The notes: generated from the sequence alone by a model not told the origin. A DNA stretch of 64,000 nt from Ruminococcus flavefaciens (GCF_900116855.1 NZ_UETD01000007.1:62001-126000), one strand, 5' to 3'. Shown: positions 8,137 through 16,773, counted from the first letter of the stretch. Numbers and translations: made by a program.

Positions 8137-8294
8137 GTAACTTCAAGGTGTTGAACTTCCCTGACCACGCAGGGAGCGGAGGCACTCCGCCGGGAACAGT
8201 GTAAGGTAGGCGCGATTGAATAAGATGTAGGGGACGGCGTCCCCGACGTCCCGGACTTCGCCGGGAACAGTGCAAGTTAGGCGCTGTTGAATAA
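8106..8294 (+). repeat. Duplicated copies of the iorA 3' end
   Basis: The iorA tail GGAACAGTGTAAGGTAGG, running through GAATAAG (8106-8137), recurs exactly at 8193-8224 and in diverged form at 8264-8294. The copies are separated by GC-rich palindromes, including the GGGGACGGCG module (8228-8253 and again 8299-8325). Only the first copy is coding. No gene is seen in 8137-8413. Confidence 0.85.
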
Positions 8295-8413
8295 AATGTA
8301 GGGAACGGCGTCCTCGGCGTTCCGGACCTGCACCGCGGAGTTTACACAGCGTTCCTCATAAGACGTTTTATCTGAAATATACCGCCATACACAGCAAATA
8401 ACGGAGAATAACT

Positions 8414-8641
8414 ATGAAGATCAGAACAATATACTGTCCTTACTGCAATGTACAGATGAAGTACATGGGAACGAAAAGAATACAGCTTGGACGCACGGGC
8501 TTTATAATAGGCGACTGGGACAACCTCCTTTCGGGTGCTCTCACAGCAAGCATCTATGAATGTCCAAAGTGCGGAAAGCTTGAATTTTTCAGATTTAAGA
8601 AAACAAAGAGGAAAAAAGATGATACAGTTACCGATATATGA
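8414..8641 (+). CDS. Small zinc-ribbon-like protein
   Basis: A 75-residue protein with CPYC near residue 8 and CPKC near residue 53, a spacing fit for a split zinc ribbon. The C-terminus is Lys-rich. I do not recognise a specific family. It overlaps the next gene by 23 bases, so the two are probably co-expressed. It lies between iorA and iorB without an obvious link to their reaction. Confidence 0.6.
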   Translation: MKIRTIYCPYCNVQMKYMGTKRIQLGRTGFIIGDWDNLLSGALTASIYECPKCGKLEFFRFKKTKRKKDDTVTDI

Positions 8642-9014
8642 GGAATTCGCCCACTGGCTGGACGACCTTCTCGAAAACAACGAAATGCCCGAGGAAACTC
8701 AGGCTTACTGCTTCAATTTATATGAGGAGTCCGACGAGGACCATATCTACGGCGTACAGCTGGTTGCCGCAGGGGAGTTTGACCCCGGGGACAAGGAAGG
8801 CGAGTGGGCTTGCGAGGAGGTATGGAGCAGCGGTGAGAACATCTTCACAGTTGACACCTCCGATGAGGATGACACAGGCTGGTCTCACGCTCAGGAGCTG
8901 TTCAGGGAAATGGCGGAGGAATACCTCAGAAACGGGAAATATGCCGATGTGATCAAAGGGGCAAAGGGCATCGCTATGGGATTTGTTGACGGCGATCTTG
9001 AGATCATCGGTTAA
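8619..9014 (+). CDS. Acidic hypothetical protein (131 residues)
   Basis: Begins MIQLPIYEEFAHW. I chose the ATG at 8619 because GAGGA lies about 7 bases upstream and the longer frame would run far into the previous gene. The protein is strongly acidic (for example DTSDEDDTGW), without signal peptide or membrane helix. No family is recognised. It is the middle gene of a three-gene set placed between iorA and iorB. Confidence 0.6.
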   Translation: MIQLPIYEEFAHWLDDLLENNEMPEETQAYCFNLYEESDEDHIYGVQLVAAGEFDPGDKEGEWACEEVWSSGENIFTVDTSDEDDTGWSHAQELFREMAEEYLRNGKYADVIKGAKGIAMGFVDGDLEIIG

Positions 9015-9036
9015 AATGATATAGGAGGAAATCGGA

Positions 9037-10395
9037 ATGGACGATCTTATGACGGGAATAAACGTACCAAGCGGCACAGGCGGAGTTGGCGGCGGTCAGC
9101 CTCAGCATTCCCAACTGTCAGCACAGGGCGTATACGACCCCACAGGAGGCGCTGCTGCAAGTGCGCCCACAAGCACATCGGATGATATACTCAGCGCACT
9201 GGATCAGGTGAATAACGCCTTTGGACACCTCGGCGAAAGCAGCTCCGGGTCAGCTGCGAATGCTCAGTCCGCACCCCAGCCCACAGGCTACGGCGCACAG
9301 CAGAGCAGCTACGGACAGCAGTCCGCCCCCCAGTCCGCAGGCTATGGCGCACAGCAGAGCGGCTACGGACAGCAGTCCGCACCTCAGTCCACGGGCTACA
9401 GCGCACAGCAGAGCAGCTACGGACAGCAGTCCGCACCTCAGTCCACGGGCTACGGCGCACAGCAGGGCGGCTACGGACAGCAGTCCGCCCCCCAGTCTAC
9501 GGGCTACGGCGCACAGCAGAGCAGCTACGGACAGCAGTCCGCACCTCAGTCCACGGGCTACGGCGCACAGCAGGGCGGCTACGGACAGCAGTCCGCACCT
9601 CAGCCTGCAAAGGTCAATGACATGGGCTATTCCAGTGATGATTACAAGTACGATCCGCGCCGTACAAATTACGGTCAGCGCAGCACACCCTACGGAAATA
9701 CACCTCCTGCTCAGCAGCAGGCAGGCTACAGCAGTCCACAGAGCGGCTACGGCAGACAGACCGCGGGCTATGGAACCAACCAGAGCGGCTACAGCAGCGA
9801 TGATTACAGATACGACCCCTATAAGAACTACAACTCCAATGACTCCATGGTGACAAGAGCTGTCGGTACCAAGGATACGGAGTTCATGACGGCTGTCAAG
9901 GGCGGTATAGGAGCTATTATAGGCGCTATCCCCGGAATGCTGCTGATGATAATGGTAGCGAGATTCGGCTTTATCGCAGCTATCTGCGGAGCGGCTATGG
10001 CGTTCTGCATATTCTTCGGCTACAAGCTCATGACACGAAACAGCTGGGTAAGCGCAAAGGTCGGCATAGTTATATGTGCGGTCGTAATGATAATCGCTGT
10101 ATACTTATCGGTAAGAATATCGTGGACCCTTGCTCTGCAGGATGCTATACAGGAAGCGGAATCGGCGATGAGATCGCTGCTGGGCGGTGAGTACAGCGGC
10201 GAGACCAAAACATTCATCAAGGAGATAGTAGGCGGCGACGGTGAGATCTCCTTCGGAAACTGCTGGGACAACTTCGGAAATATCATGGATATGCTCAATA
10301 TGAACGGACGCTATATCGGTTCTCTTGCCGAGAACTATGTCTTTGCGGCGATAGGCGGCATAGGAACGTTCATGAAGTTCGGAAGAGAAAATTAA
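9037..10395 (+). CDS. Membrane protein with FUS-like Q/S/G/Y-rich repeat domain
   Basis: A 452-residue protein. Residues about 78-195 contain six 18-residue repeats of the type SAPQSTGYGAQQSSYGQQ, followed by looser Y/G/Q/S-rich sequence to about residue 265 with two copies of a SSDDY-YDP motif. Three hydrophobic helices follow (about 291-308, 312-332 and 343-363), then a 90-residue C-terminal tail. The composition, with regularly spaced Tyr in SYGQQ and GYGAQQ, resembles eukaryotic FUS/EWS prion-like domains; this is similarity of composition, not homology. There is no signal peptide, so the repeat domain is likely cytoplasmic. GGAGGAAAT precedes the ATG. Function unknown. Confidence 0.75.
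   Translation: MDDLMTGINVPSGTGGVGGGQPQHSQLSAQGVYDPTGGAAASAPTSTSDDILSALDQVNNAFGHLGESSSGSAANAQSAPQPTGYGAQQSSYGQQSAPQSAGYGAQQSGYGQQSAPQSTGYSAQQSSYGQQSAPQSTGYGAQQGGYGQQSAPQSTGYGAQQSSYGQQSAPQSTGYGAQQGGYGQQSAPQPAKVNDMGYSSDDYKYDPRRTNYGQRSTPYGNTPPAQQQAGYSSPQSGYGRQTAGYGTNQSGYSSDDYRYDPYKNYNSNDSMVTRAVGTKDTEFMTAVKGGIGAIIGAIPGMLLMIMVARFGFIAAICGAAMAFCIFFGYKLMTRNSWVSAKVGIVICAVVMIIAVYLSVRISWTLALQDAIQEAESAMRSLLGGEYSGETKTFIKEIVGGDGEISFGNCWDNFGNIMDMLNMNGRYIGSLAENYVFAAIGGIGTFMKFGREN
9268..9606 (+). repeat. In-frame 54-bp tandem repeat, six units and a partial one
   Basis: Period is exactly 54 bp (18 codons) from 9268 to 9591, with a partial seventh unit. Units alternate between SSYGQQ and GGYGQQ versions and are nearly identical at DNA level, which suggests recent unit exchange and possible length variation between strains. 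Confidence 0.9.
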
Positions 10396-10423
10396 AGAAT
10401 AATCTTTTAAGGAGTAATATAAA

Positions 10424-10999
10424 ATGGAAACTAAATCTATCATGATAGTCGGCGTAGGCGGACAGGGTTCGCTTCTCGCTTCAAGACTTCTGGGAAATGT
10501 GCTTCTTGCACAGGGCTATGACGTAAAGGTCAGCGAGGTACACGGAATGTCGCAGAGAGGCGGCTCCGTTGTAACATATGTAAAGTACGGCGAGAAGGTA
10601 TACTCTCCCGTTATCGAGAAGGGCGAGGCAGATGCTGTTATCTCCTTCGAGCTGCTTGAGGCTGCAAGATGTCTGCCTTATCTGAAAAAGGGCGGAAAGC
10701 TCATCACCTCCACACAGCAGATAGACCCCATGCCAGTTATCACAGGTGCTGCACAGTATCCCGAGAATCTTGTTGAGAAGCTGAAGGCAGCAGGCGCAGA
10801 GCTGGTAGCAGTTGACGCTCTCTCACTGGCAGAGCAGGCAGGTACCGCTAAGGCATCGAATGTAGTTCTCATGGGCGTACTTGCTTCCCGTATGGACTAT
10901 CCCGACGAGCTGTGGCAGAAGGCACTGGAGCAGTGCGTACCGCCCAAGTTCCTTGAGCTGAACAAGAAGGCATTCGAGCTGGGAAAGGCTGCTAAGTGA
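10424..10999 (+). CDS. iorB: Indolepyruvate:ferredoxin oxidoreductase, beta subunit
   Basis: A 191-residue gamma-type 2-oxoacid oxidoreductase subunit. It begins SIMIVGVGGQGSLLASRLLG, the typical start of IorB, and has the EVHGMSQRGGSV motif of this family. With IorA it forms the enzyme that oxidises arylpyruvates or works in reverse on aryl-acetyl-CoA. AAGGAG precedes the ATG. Separated from iorA by three unrelated genes, which is unusual. Confidence 0.93.
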   Translation: METKSIMIVGVGGQGSLLASRLLGNVLLAQGYDVKVSEVHGMSQRGGSVVTYVKYGEKVYSPVIEKGEADAVISFELLEAARCLPYLKKGGKLITSTQQIDPMPVITGAAQYPENLVEKLKAAGAELVAVDALSLAEQAGTAKASNVVLMGVLASRMDYPDELWQKALEQCVPPKFLELNKKAFELGKAAK

Positions 11000-11047
11000 T
11001 CAGTGCATAGTGCATAGTGATCAGTGCTTAGAGTCGGGGGAGAGATC

Positions 11048-11407
11048 ATGAATAGCTATCGCGAGCTTATAGTATGGCAGAAGTCCATGCAATTAGTCAG
11101 GGCTGTTTACCTGCTTCTTGAAGCTTTGCCGCGGAAGGAGTTATATGCTCTTGATTCGCAAATGAGGCGGGCGGTAATATCTATTCCTTCAAATATTGCA
11201 GAAGGTCAGGGCAGGAGTACGGCAAAAGAATTCGTACATTACCTTTCTATCGCAAGAGGATCAAAATTTGAGCTTGAAACACAGATGCTCATATGTATCG
11301 AACTCGGATATTTTTCTTCGGAAAGCGCTGAAACTGCATTGGGATTATGTGATGAGATCGGCAAAATGATCAATTCTATGATCTCTAAACTAAGTACTAA
11401 GCTCTGA
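11048..11407 (+). CDS. Four-helix bundle protein (23S rRNA intervening-sequence type)
   Basis: A 119-residue protein of the S23/four-helix bundle family: YRELIVWQKSMQLV at the N-terminus, then QMRRAVISIPSNIAEGQGR, which is the family signature. Its biochemical role is not established. I start at the ATG at 11048 because GGGGGAGAG precedes it. Just upstream (11000-11038) are short direct repeats of CAGTGCATAGTG type, often seen next to such genes. It looks inserted between iorB and paaK. Confidence 0.85.
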   Translation: MNSYRELIVWQKSMQLVRAVYLLLEALPRKELYALDSQMRRAVISIPSNIAEGQGRSTAKEFVHYLSIARGSKFELETQMLICIELGYFSSESAETALGLCDEIGKMINSMISKLSTKL

Positions 11408-11472
11408 CAACTAAAAACTTGAACATAATAAACTTCACATAAAAAATCCAAATCAAAGGAGTATGAAGTCCA

Positions 11473-12780
11473 ATGGAAAAATATTGGAACAAGGAGATCG
11501 AATGTGCATCACGGGAAGATATGAAAAAGCTTCAGGACGAGCGCCTCGTTGCACAGGTAAAGCACGTTTATGAAAACGTTAAGTACTACCGCGATCTCAT
11601 GGATGAAAAGGGCGTTAAGCCCGAGGACATCAAGGGAACGGATGACCTTCACAAGCTTCCTTTCCTCAGCAAGGCAGATCTCAGAGAGGCATACCCTTAC
11701 GGACTTCTTGCCAAGCCCCTTGGCGAGTGCGTAAGGATTCATTCCACCAGCGGTACAACAGGCAAGCGAGTAGTCGCATTCTATACACAGAATGATGTTG
11801 ATATGTGGGAGGACTGCTGTGCAAGAGCTATCACTGCCGCAGGCGGCGACGAAAACGATGTATGTCAGGTGGCTTACGGCTACGGACTGTTCACAGGCGG
11901 AGCAGGTCTCCACGGCGGCTCACACAAGGTAGGATGTCTTACTCTCCCCATGAGCTCGGCAAACACCGAGAGACAGATACAGTTCATGCGTGACCTCGGT
12001 GCAACTATCCTTTGCTGTACTCCTTCCTATGCGGCGTACATCGGAGAGACACTTCAGGAAATGGGACTCACTCCCGACGATATCAAGCTCAAGGCAGGTA
12101 TCTTCGGTGCAGAGCCTTGGACTGAGGAAATGCGCCGTACCATCGAGAAGTCACTGGGCATCAAGGCTTACGACATATACGGACTTACCGAGTCCAGCGG
12201 CCCCGGTGTTGCATTCGAGTGCTCCGAGCAGAACGGTATGCACATCAACGAGGATAACTTCATCCCCGAGATCATCGATCCCGAAACAGGAGAGGTGCTC
12301 CCCGAGGGACAGGTGGGCGAGCTGGTATTCACAAGCATAACCAAGGAAGCCTTCCCCCTTCTCCGCTACCGCACAAGAGACCTCTGCGTCCTCAGCAGAA
12401 AGAAGTGCTCATGCGGAAGAACTCTCATCAAGATGGCTAAGCCTATGGGCAGAAGCGACGATATGATGATAATCCGCGGCGTAAATGTATTCCCCTCACA
12501 GATCGAGACAGTTCTCATCGAGCAGGGCTATTCCCCTAACTACCTCATTGAGGTGGACCGCGTAAACAATACCGATACTCTCGACATCAGCGTAGAGATG
12601 AACCCCGACCAGTTCTCGGACAAGGTAAAGGATATGCAGAAGCAGGAGCGCGATCTTGCCGTTGCTATCAAGACCATGCTGGGTATCAACCCCAAGGTGC
12701 ATCTCGTATCGCCCAAGTCTATCACCAGAAGCGAGGGTAAGGCGGTAAGAGTCATCGACAAGAGAAAACTCCACGACTGA
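11473..12780 (+). CDS. paaK: Phenylacetate-CoA ligase family enzyme
   Basis: A 435-residue AMP-forming aryl-acid CoA ligase. It shows the P-loop HSTSGTTGKRVV, the YGLTESSGPG adenylation motif, the LRYRTRDL hinge region and the C-terminal domain with MIIRGVNVFPSQIE. Such ligases activate phenylacetate, indoleacetate or related acids. Placement next to iorA, iorB and an ACT-domain protein supports an arylacetate substrate and a joint role with IorAB in making arylpyruvates. AAAGGAG lies upstream of the ATG. Confidence 0.93.
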   Translation: MEKYWNKEIECASREDMKKLQDERLVAQVKHVYENVKYYRDLMDEKGVKPEDIKGTDDLHKLPFLSKADLREAYPYGLLAKPLGECVRIHSTSGTTGKRVVAFYTQNDVDMWEDCCARAITAAGGDENDVCQVAYGYGLFTGGAGLHGGSHKVGCLTLPMSSANTERQIQFMRDLGATILCCTPSYAAYIGETLQEMGLTPDDIKLKAGIFGAEPWTEEMRRTIEKSLGIKAYDIYGLTESSGPGVAFECSEQNGMHINEDNFIPEIIDPETGEVLPEGQVGELVFTSITKEAFPLLRYRTRDLCVLSRKKCSCGRTLIKMAKPMGRSDDMMIIRGVNVFPSQIETVLIEQGYSPNYLIEVDRVNNTDTLDISVEMNPDQFSDKVKDMQKQERDLAVAIKTMLGINPKVHLVSPKSITRSEGKAVRVIDKRKLHD

Positions 12781-12823
12781 TATCACGGGGGATAAGATAT
12801 CAATTATTATAGGAGGTGCATTT

Positions 12824-13054
12824 ATGAAGATAAAGTTATTTTCCACAAATTATATGCCCGAGCAGGAGAAGTACCAGAGGTTTGCGGCTTTTGAGAATGA
12901 GCTCAATCAGTTCATCGCGGGGGTGGATGTCATAGACATCAAGTTCAGCACCTCGTCGGGACTCTGCCACGACGCACAGACCCATGTAAACGAGTATGTG
13001 GACGAGCTCTCTGTCCTCGTTATGTACGAGGACAAGTCTGCAAACAAGGCGTGA
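12824..13054 (+). CDS. Small conserved protein, Cse60-like
   Basis: A 76-residue protein: MKIKLFSTNYMPEQEKYQ, a segment NQFIAGVDVIDIKFSTS, and a final strand ELSVLVMYE. The pattern resembles the sporulation-associated Cse60 family, but this is recognised only from the strand pattern and is tentative. A strong TAGGAGGTG precedes the ATG. It sits between paaK and the ACT-domain gene and probably belongs to the same transcript. Confidence 0.6.
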   Translation: MKIKLFSTNYMPEQEKYQRFAAFENELNQFIAGVDVIDIKFSTSSGLCHDAQTHVNEYVDELSVLVMYEDKSANKA

Positions 13055-13096
13055 TCCTCTCCGCGGAGGACATAGCGAAAAGGAGGAAGAGACAGT

Positions 13097-13531
13097 ATGT
13101 CAAATGTAAAACAGATCTCAGTTTTTGTAGATAACAAACCAAATCAGGCGGCAGGCGTTATGCGTATAATCAAGGAGAGCGGCGTCAATCTCAGAGCCCT
13201 CAGCCTTGCGGATACCGCTGATTTCGGTATAATCAGATTTATCGCCAACGATACGGAAAAGGCTGTGGAGATACTCAAGGAAGCATCCTATGCCGTAAAC
13301 GTAACAGAGGTGCTGGCGATCTCTATTCCCGATACTCCCGGTCAGCTCAGCCGCGTCCTCGATGTGCTGGGTCAGGACAACGTAAACGTGGAGTATATGT
13401 ACTCATTCCTCGGCACTTCCGACAGAGCAGTCTCCTTCGTTATCCGTGTGGACGACAACGCCCTTGCCTCGGAAGCACTCAACAGAGGCGGTATTATTCA
13501 GCTTACCGAAAATGATATAGCTGAAATGTAA
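13097..13531 (+). CDS. Tandem ACT-domain protein
   Basis: A 144-residue protein built of two ACT domains (about 4-70 and 72-140): QISVFVDNKPNQAAGVMRII and then SIPDTPGQLSRVLDVLG. Both have the Pro/Gly turn typical of amino-acid-binding ACT folds, and there is no catalytic domain. Proteins of this kind often lie beside paaK and ior genes, where they may sense aromatic amino acids or aryl acids; this is inferred from context. GGAGGAAG precedes the ATG. Confidence 0.88.
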   Translation: MSNVKQISVFVDNKPNQAAGVMRIIKESGVNLRALSLADTADFGIIRFIANDTEKAVEILKEASYAVNVTEVLAISIPDTPGQLSRVLDVLGQDNVNVEYMYSFLGTSDRAVSFVIRVDDNALASEALNRGGIIQLTENDIAEM

Positions 13532-13578
13532 GTATTGCACAAAACGCAGAGCTCTTTTTAAATTTATTATGAAAACTC

Positions 13579-13608
13579 TTGACATAATTCAGCTTGATGT
13601 TGTATAAT
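13579..13608 (+). promoter_or_regulatory. Sigma-A promoter before the zinc-ribbon gene
   Basis: TTGACA (13579-13584), an 18-bp spacer and TATAAT (13603-13608), 47 bp upstream of the ATG at 13656. Confidence 0.88.
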
Positions 13609-13655
13609 GAAAATGCAATATTTAACGAGAAAATATTCGACAGGAGTGATGGAAA

Positions 13656-14090
13656 ATGGGTATTCTCGATAAATTTAATGACGCAAGCAGAGGTGTATCC
13701 GAAAAAGCAAAAAGCATCTCTGAGGCAAACAACCTCAAAAGGAAGATCCTTTATGAGGAAGAAAGGATCGTAGAGATCTTTACCGATATCGGAAAGAAAT
13801 ACTACAAAAATCCCGGCGAGGACCCGGCAGCTCTGAAGGTACTTTGCGACGATATTGACACAAGACGCAGAAGGATCAAGAAGATGAGATTTGAGCTCAA
13901 CGGCATCAGAGGATATAAGATATGCCCCAAGTGCGACGCTGAGGTCAATGAGCGCTTCCAGTTCTGCGGACGCTGCGGTGCAAGGCTCCCCGATATCGAG
14001 GACGAGGACTTCATGTCCCTTGAACCCAACGACTATTATACAGAAAGCAGCAATAATTTCTTTAACGCTGATCCCAACAAGAACTATTGA
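13656..14090 (+). CDS. Zinc-ribbon protein with N-terminal helical region
   Basis: A 144-residue cytoplasmic protein. Residues about 1-88 are charged and probably helical or coiled coil (EEERIVEIFTDIGKKYY, then a DTRRRRIKKMRFEL helix). A C-terminal zinc ribbon follows: CPKC, 11 residues, then CGRCGARLPD. The tail is acidic. No specific function is recognised. It has its own strong promoter and a terminator immediately downstream, so it is monocistronic. Confidence 0.75.
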   Translation: MGILDKFNDASRGVSEKAKSISEANNLKRKILYEEERIVEIFTDIGKKYYKNPGEDPAALKVLCDDIDTRRRRIKKMRFELNGIRGYKICPKCDAEVNERFQFCGRCGARLPDIEDEDFMSLEPNDYYTESSNNFFNADPNKNY

Positions 14091-14093
14091 TCA

Positions 14094-14516
14094 CTAAGGC
14101 TGTTCTGAGGCTATCGGAACAGCCTTTTTGTACATCATCCCTGCGAAGCGGCTGTTCATTGCCATGCAAAGACCGCGGGCAGGTATGCACAGCAGGAACC
14201 AGAAACAGGAAAAGGGCACACAGACCTGTCCCAGAAAATTCAGCGGCATATCCGAGTAATCCCACACGTTCCAGTGCATAATGATATTGTCGAAAAATCC
14301 CACAGTGAACTCTATGGCGGTTATGAGGAGCGAGCCCGCAAGGCAGCTCCTGATAAGCGTCATGGCAGGGCGGCTGTTGACGGCGCAGAGCAGCGTGAGT
14401 ACGGCTCCGCCTGTGAGACACATGGTCCAGTGTGTATAGCCGCGGAGCAGTATCTCTATGAGACTGTAGCTGAAATAGCCCATGAGAAACGAGAAGAAAA
14501 GCTGCGAAAGCTTCAT
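14094..14516 (-). CDS. CmpB-type putative ABC transporter permease (PF06541-like)
   Basis: A 140-residue membrane protein with four to five hydrophobic helices. It matches the family called putative ABC transporter type IV: a Glu in the middle helix (SLLITAIEFTVGFFDN), followed by WNVWDYSDMPLNFLGQVC. Despite the family name no ATPase is nearby and the role is unknown. The gene ends inside the bidirectional terminator of the opposite-strand zinc-ribbon gene. Confidence 0.75.
   Translation of the reverse strand: MKLSQLFFSFLMGYFSYSLIEILLRGYTHWTMCLTGGAVLTLLCAVNSRPAMTLIRSCLAGSLLITAIEFTVGFFDNIIMHWNVWDYSDMPLNFLGQVCVPFSCFWFLLCIPARGLCMAMNSRFAGMMYKKAVPIASEQP
14096..14129. terminator. Bidirectional terminator between convergent genes
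   Basis: AAGGCTGTTC and GAACAGCCTT form a perfect 10-bp stem, with T residues on the + side. It overlaps the stop of the minus-strand membrane gene. Confidence 0.85.
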
Positions 14517-14606
14517 GATAACACCTCAATAATTCTTTTATGCAGATTATTGCTCATTTTTAGAAGGTTTATTCATTTCAACTGAAAGGTTTAAAATGGT
14601 GAATGT

Positions 14607-15281
14607 ATGAAGAATGACAAAAAAGATGTAAGTGGAATTCTTAAATTTCTGGACGAGCTGTACGTCAAATCAATAGATGGTATACCCAAAATCAGTAAGC
14701 CCATACCTGAATTAGCAGAGGATTATTTAAGAAAAAATCCCGAAGTTGATACTGCGATAAAGAAAATGCATACAAATCAAATAAAGAAATGTACCACATC
14801 AGGTGTGGTCAATGGATTTGGCGGCTTAATAACATTGCCTGTAACCATTCCTGCTAATGTCGGAAGTGTGCTTTATGTTCAGATGCGTATGATAGCCTGC
14901 ACTGCGTATATGAAAGGCTATGACCTTAAAAGTGATCAGGTACAGACTTTTGTATATGCCTGTTTGGCGGGCATTTCAATTAATGAATTTGTGAAGAAAT
15001 TTGGCGTTAACTTGGGGCGTAAGCTTACTACTTCAGCAATAAAAAAAATACCCGGAGAAGTTCTTGTGAAAATAAATCAAAAAGTAGGTTTCAGATTCCT
15101 GACAAAGTTTGGAGAGAAGGGCTTGATAAACCTTGGAAAGATGGTGCCAGTTGTGGGCGCAGCAATCAACGGCGGTCTTGATTTTGCTGAAACAAAAGTA
15201 ATTGCCAAAAGAGCATATAGTCTTTTTGCAGACGGAGACCTTTTGCAAATCACTAAAACAGAAAGCGAAGAAAATGATTAA
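14607..15281 (+). CDS. EcsC-family protein
   Basis: A 224-residue protein of the EcsC family. The core GGLITLPVTIPANVGSVLYV, then QMRMIACTAYMKGYDL and a DQVQTFVYACLAG helix are typical. EcsC-like proteins are associated with membranes and with ABC transporter EcsAB in Bacillus, but the biochemical role is unknown. Codon use is more AT-rich than in flanking genes, which hints at horizontal acquisition. No strong ribosome-binding site precedes the ATG. Confidence 0.8.
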   Translation: MKNDKKDVSGILKFLDELYVKSIDGIPKISKPIPELAEDYLRKNPEVDTAIKKMHTNQIKKCTTSGVVNGFGGLITLPVTIPANVGSVLYVQMRMIACTAYMKGYDLKSDQVQTFVYACLAGISINEFVKKFGVNLGRKLTTSAIKKIPGEVLVKINQKVGFRFLTKFGEKGLINLGKMVPVVGAAINGGLDFAETKVIAKRAYSLFADGDLLQITKTESEEND

Positions 15282-15300
15282 CGAAACGGAGTTGAAGCAT

Positions 15301-16773
15301 ATGCGTAAAAGCTGCATACTTATGCATATATCCAGCCTGCCGTCGGAGTACGGCATTGGCAAAATGGGAAGAGCCGCATTTGAGTTCGTGGACTTCCTCA
15401 AAGCCGCAGAGGTGAAATGCTGGCAGATACTGCCCCTTTCGCCCACAAGCTACGGCGATTCGCCCTATCAGTCCTTCTCGGTGAAGGCAGGCAACCCCTA
15501 CTTCATCGACTTTGAGGTGCTGGAGGGGGACGGTCTCCTTGAACACCATGAGTTCGCTTCCTATGACTGGGAGAGCGAGAGGAACAAGGTGGATTACAGC
15601 CTTCAGTACGACCACTGCTTCGATGTGCTGAGAATGGCTTATGACCGCTTCAAGCCGTCAAAGTTTCCCGAGTACAGGAAATTCTGCGAGGAGAACAAGA
15701 AATGGCTGGAGGACTATGCTCTGTTCATGGCGCTGAAATTCCGCTACGATGGCAAGCCGTGGTATGAGTGGGACGAGGATATCTCAATGCACCGTCCCAA
15801 GGCTGTGGCAGCTGCGAAAAAGGAGCTGAAAAAGGACATCGGCTTCAATAAGTTCATACAGTTCGAGTTCAGCAGACAGTGGAGAGAGCTGAAAAAGTAC
15901 GCCAACGACAACGGAATCGAGATAATAGGCGATATCCCTATTTACTGTGCTTTGGACAGCGTTGAGGCATGGGCTTCGCCGAAGCTTTTCCAGTTCGACA
16001 GAAAGCGCCGTCCCACCGCTGTGGCAGGCTGTCCGCCCGACGGATTTTCACCTCTGGGACAGCTCTGGGGCAATCCCCTCTATAACTGGGACTATCACAA
16101 AAAGACGGGCTATGAGTGGTGGATAGACCGTATCGGTGCAGCTGCAAAGCTATACGATATCGTCCGCATAGACCACTTCCGCGGCTTCGAGAGCTATTAC
16201 GCCATTCCCTATGGCAACGAGGACGCTACCGTGGGCGAGTGGAAAAAGGGGCCCGACTATGAGCTATTCAAGCTGGCTGAGGAGAAGCTGGGCAGGCTCA
16301 ACATCATCGCCGAGGACCTTGGCTTCATCACTCCCGAGGTAAGGGCAATGCTGGACAAGTGCGGCTATCCCGGCATGAAGGTGCTCCAGTTCGCGTTCTC
16401 CGACGGTGAGAACGAGTACCTGCCCCATAATTACAGCAGCACCAATTATTTTGCATATACGGGCACTCACGACAACGAGACCCTCATCGGCTGGGTGGAC
16501 ACTCTGGACAAGAAGTCGCTGAAGTTCGCCATGAAGTATCTGAACGTCAAGAAGAAAAAGGACATCCCCGGGGCGGTCATCCGTGCGGCATGGGGAAGCG
16601 TGGCGCAGGTGGCTGCGGCTCAGATACAGGACTTCCTTGACAGTCCCAAGGAGGGCAGGATGAATACCCCCTCGACTCTGGGCGGCAACTGGCAGTTCCG
16701 CACACAGAAGTCGGACTTCACACCCGATCTGGCTAAGAAGATAAGACGCCTTAACAGGCTTTTCAACCGCTGA
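15301..16773 (+). CDS. malQ: 4-alpha-glucanotransferase (amylomaltase)
   Basis: A 491-residue GH77 enzyme. It begins RKSCILMHISSLPSEYGIG, the usual MalQ opening, and carries FQFEFSRQWRELKKYA, GDIPIYCALDSVE, the nucleophile region VRIDHFRGFE, the acid/base EDLGFITPEV and GTHDNETL with the third carboxylate. It transfers glucan chains in maltodextrin and glycogen metabolism. I choose the ATG at 15301 because homologs begin there and GGAG lies upstream; an ATG at 15274 overlapping the EcsC stop is possible. glgP follows 51 bases later, forming a functional pair. Confidence 0.94.
   Translation: MRKSCILMHISSLPSEYGIGKMGRAAFEFVDFLKAAEVKCWQILPLSPTSYGDSPYQSFSVKAGNPYFIDFEVLEGDGLLEHHEFASYDWESERNKVDYSLQYDHCFDVLRMAYDRFKPSKFPEYRKFCEENKKWLEDYALFMALKFRYDGKPWYEWDEDISMHRPKAVAAAKKELKKDIGFNKFIQFEFSRQWRELKKYANDNGIEIIGDIPIYCALDSVEAWASPKLFQFDRKRRPTAVAGCPPDGFSPLGQLWGNPLYNWDYHKKTGYEWWIDRIGAAAKLYDIVRIDHFRGFESYYAIPYGNEDATVGEWKKGPDYELFKLAEEKLGRLNIIAEDLGFITPEVRAMLDKCGYPGMKVLQFAFSDGENEYLPHNYSSTNYFAYTGTHDNETLIGWVDTLDKKSLKFAMKYLNVKKKKDIPGAVIRAAWGSVAQVAAAQIQDFLDSPKEGRMNTPSTLGGNWQFRTQKSDFTPDLAKKIRRLNRLFNR

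Noticed and set aside
9268..9606. Possible CRISPR-like or non-coding tandem repeat
   Set aside because: The 54-bp period keeps the reading frame and encodes the repeat domain of the 452-residue protein.
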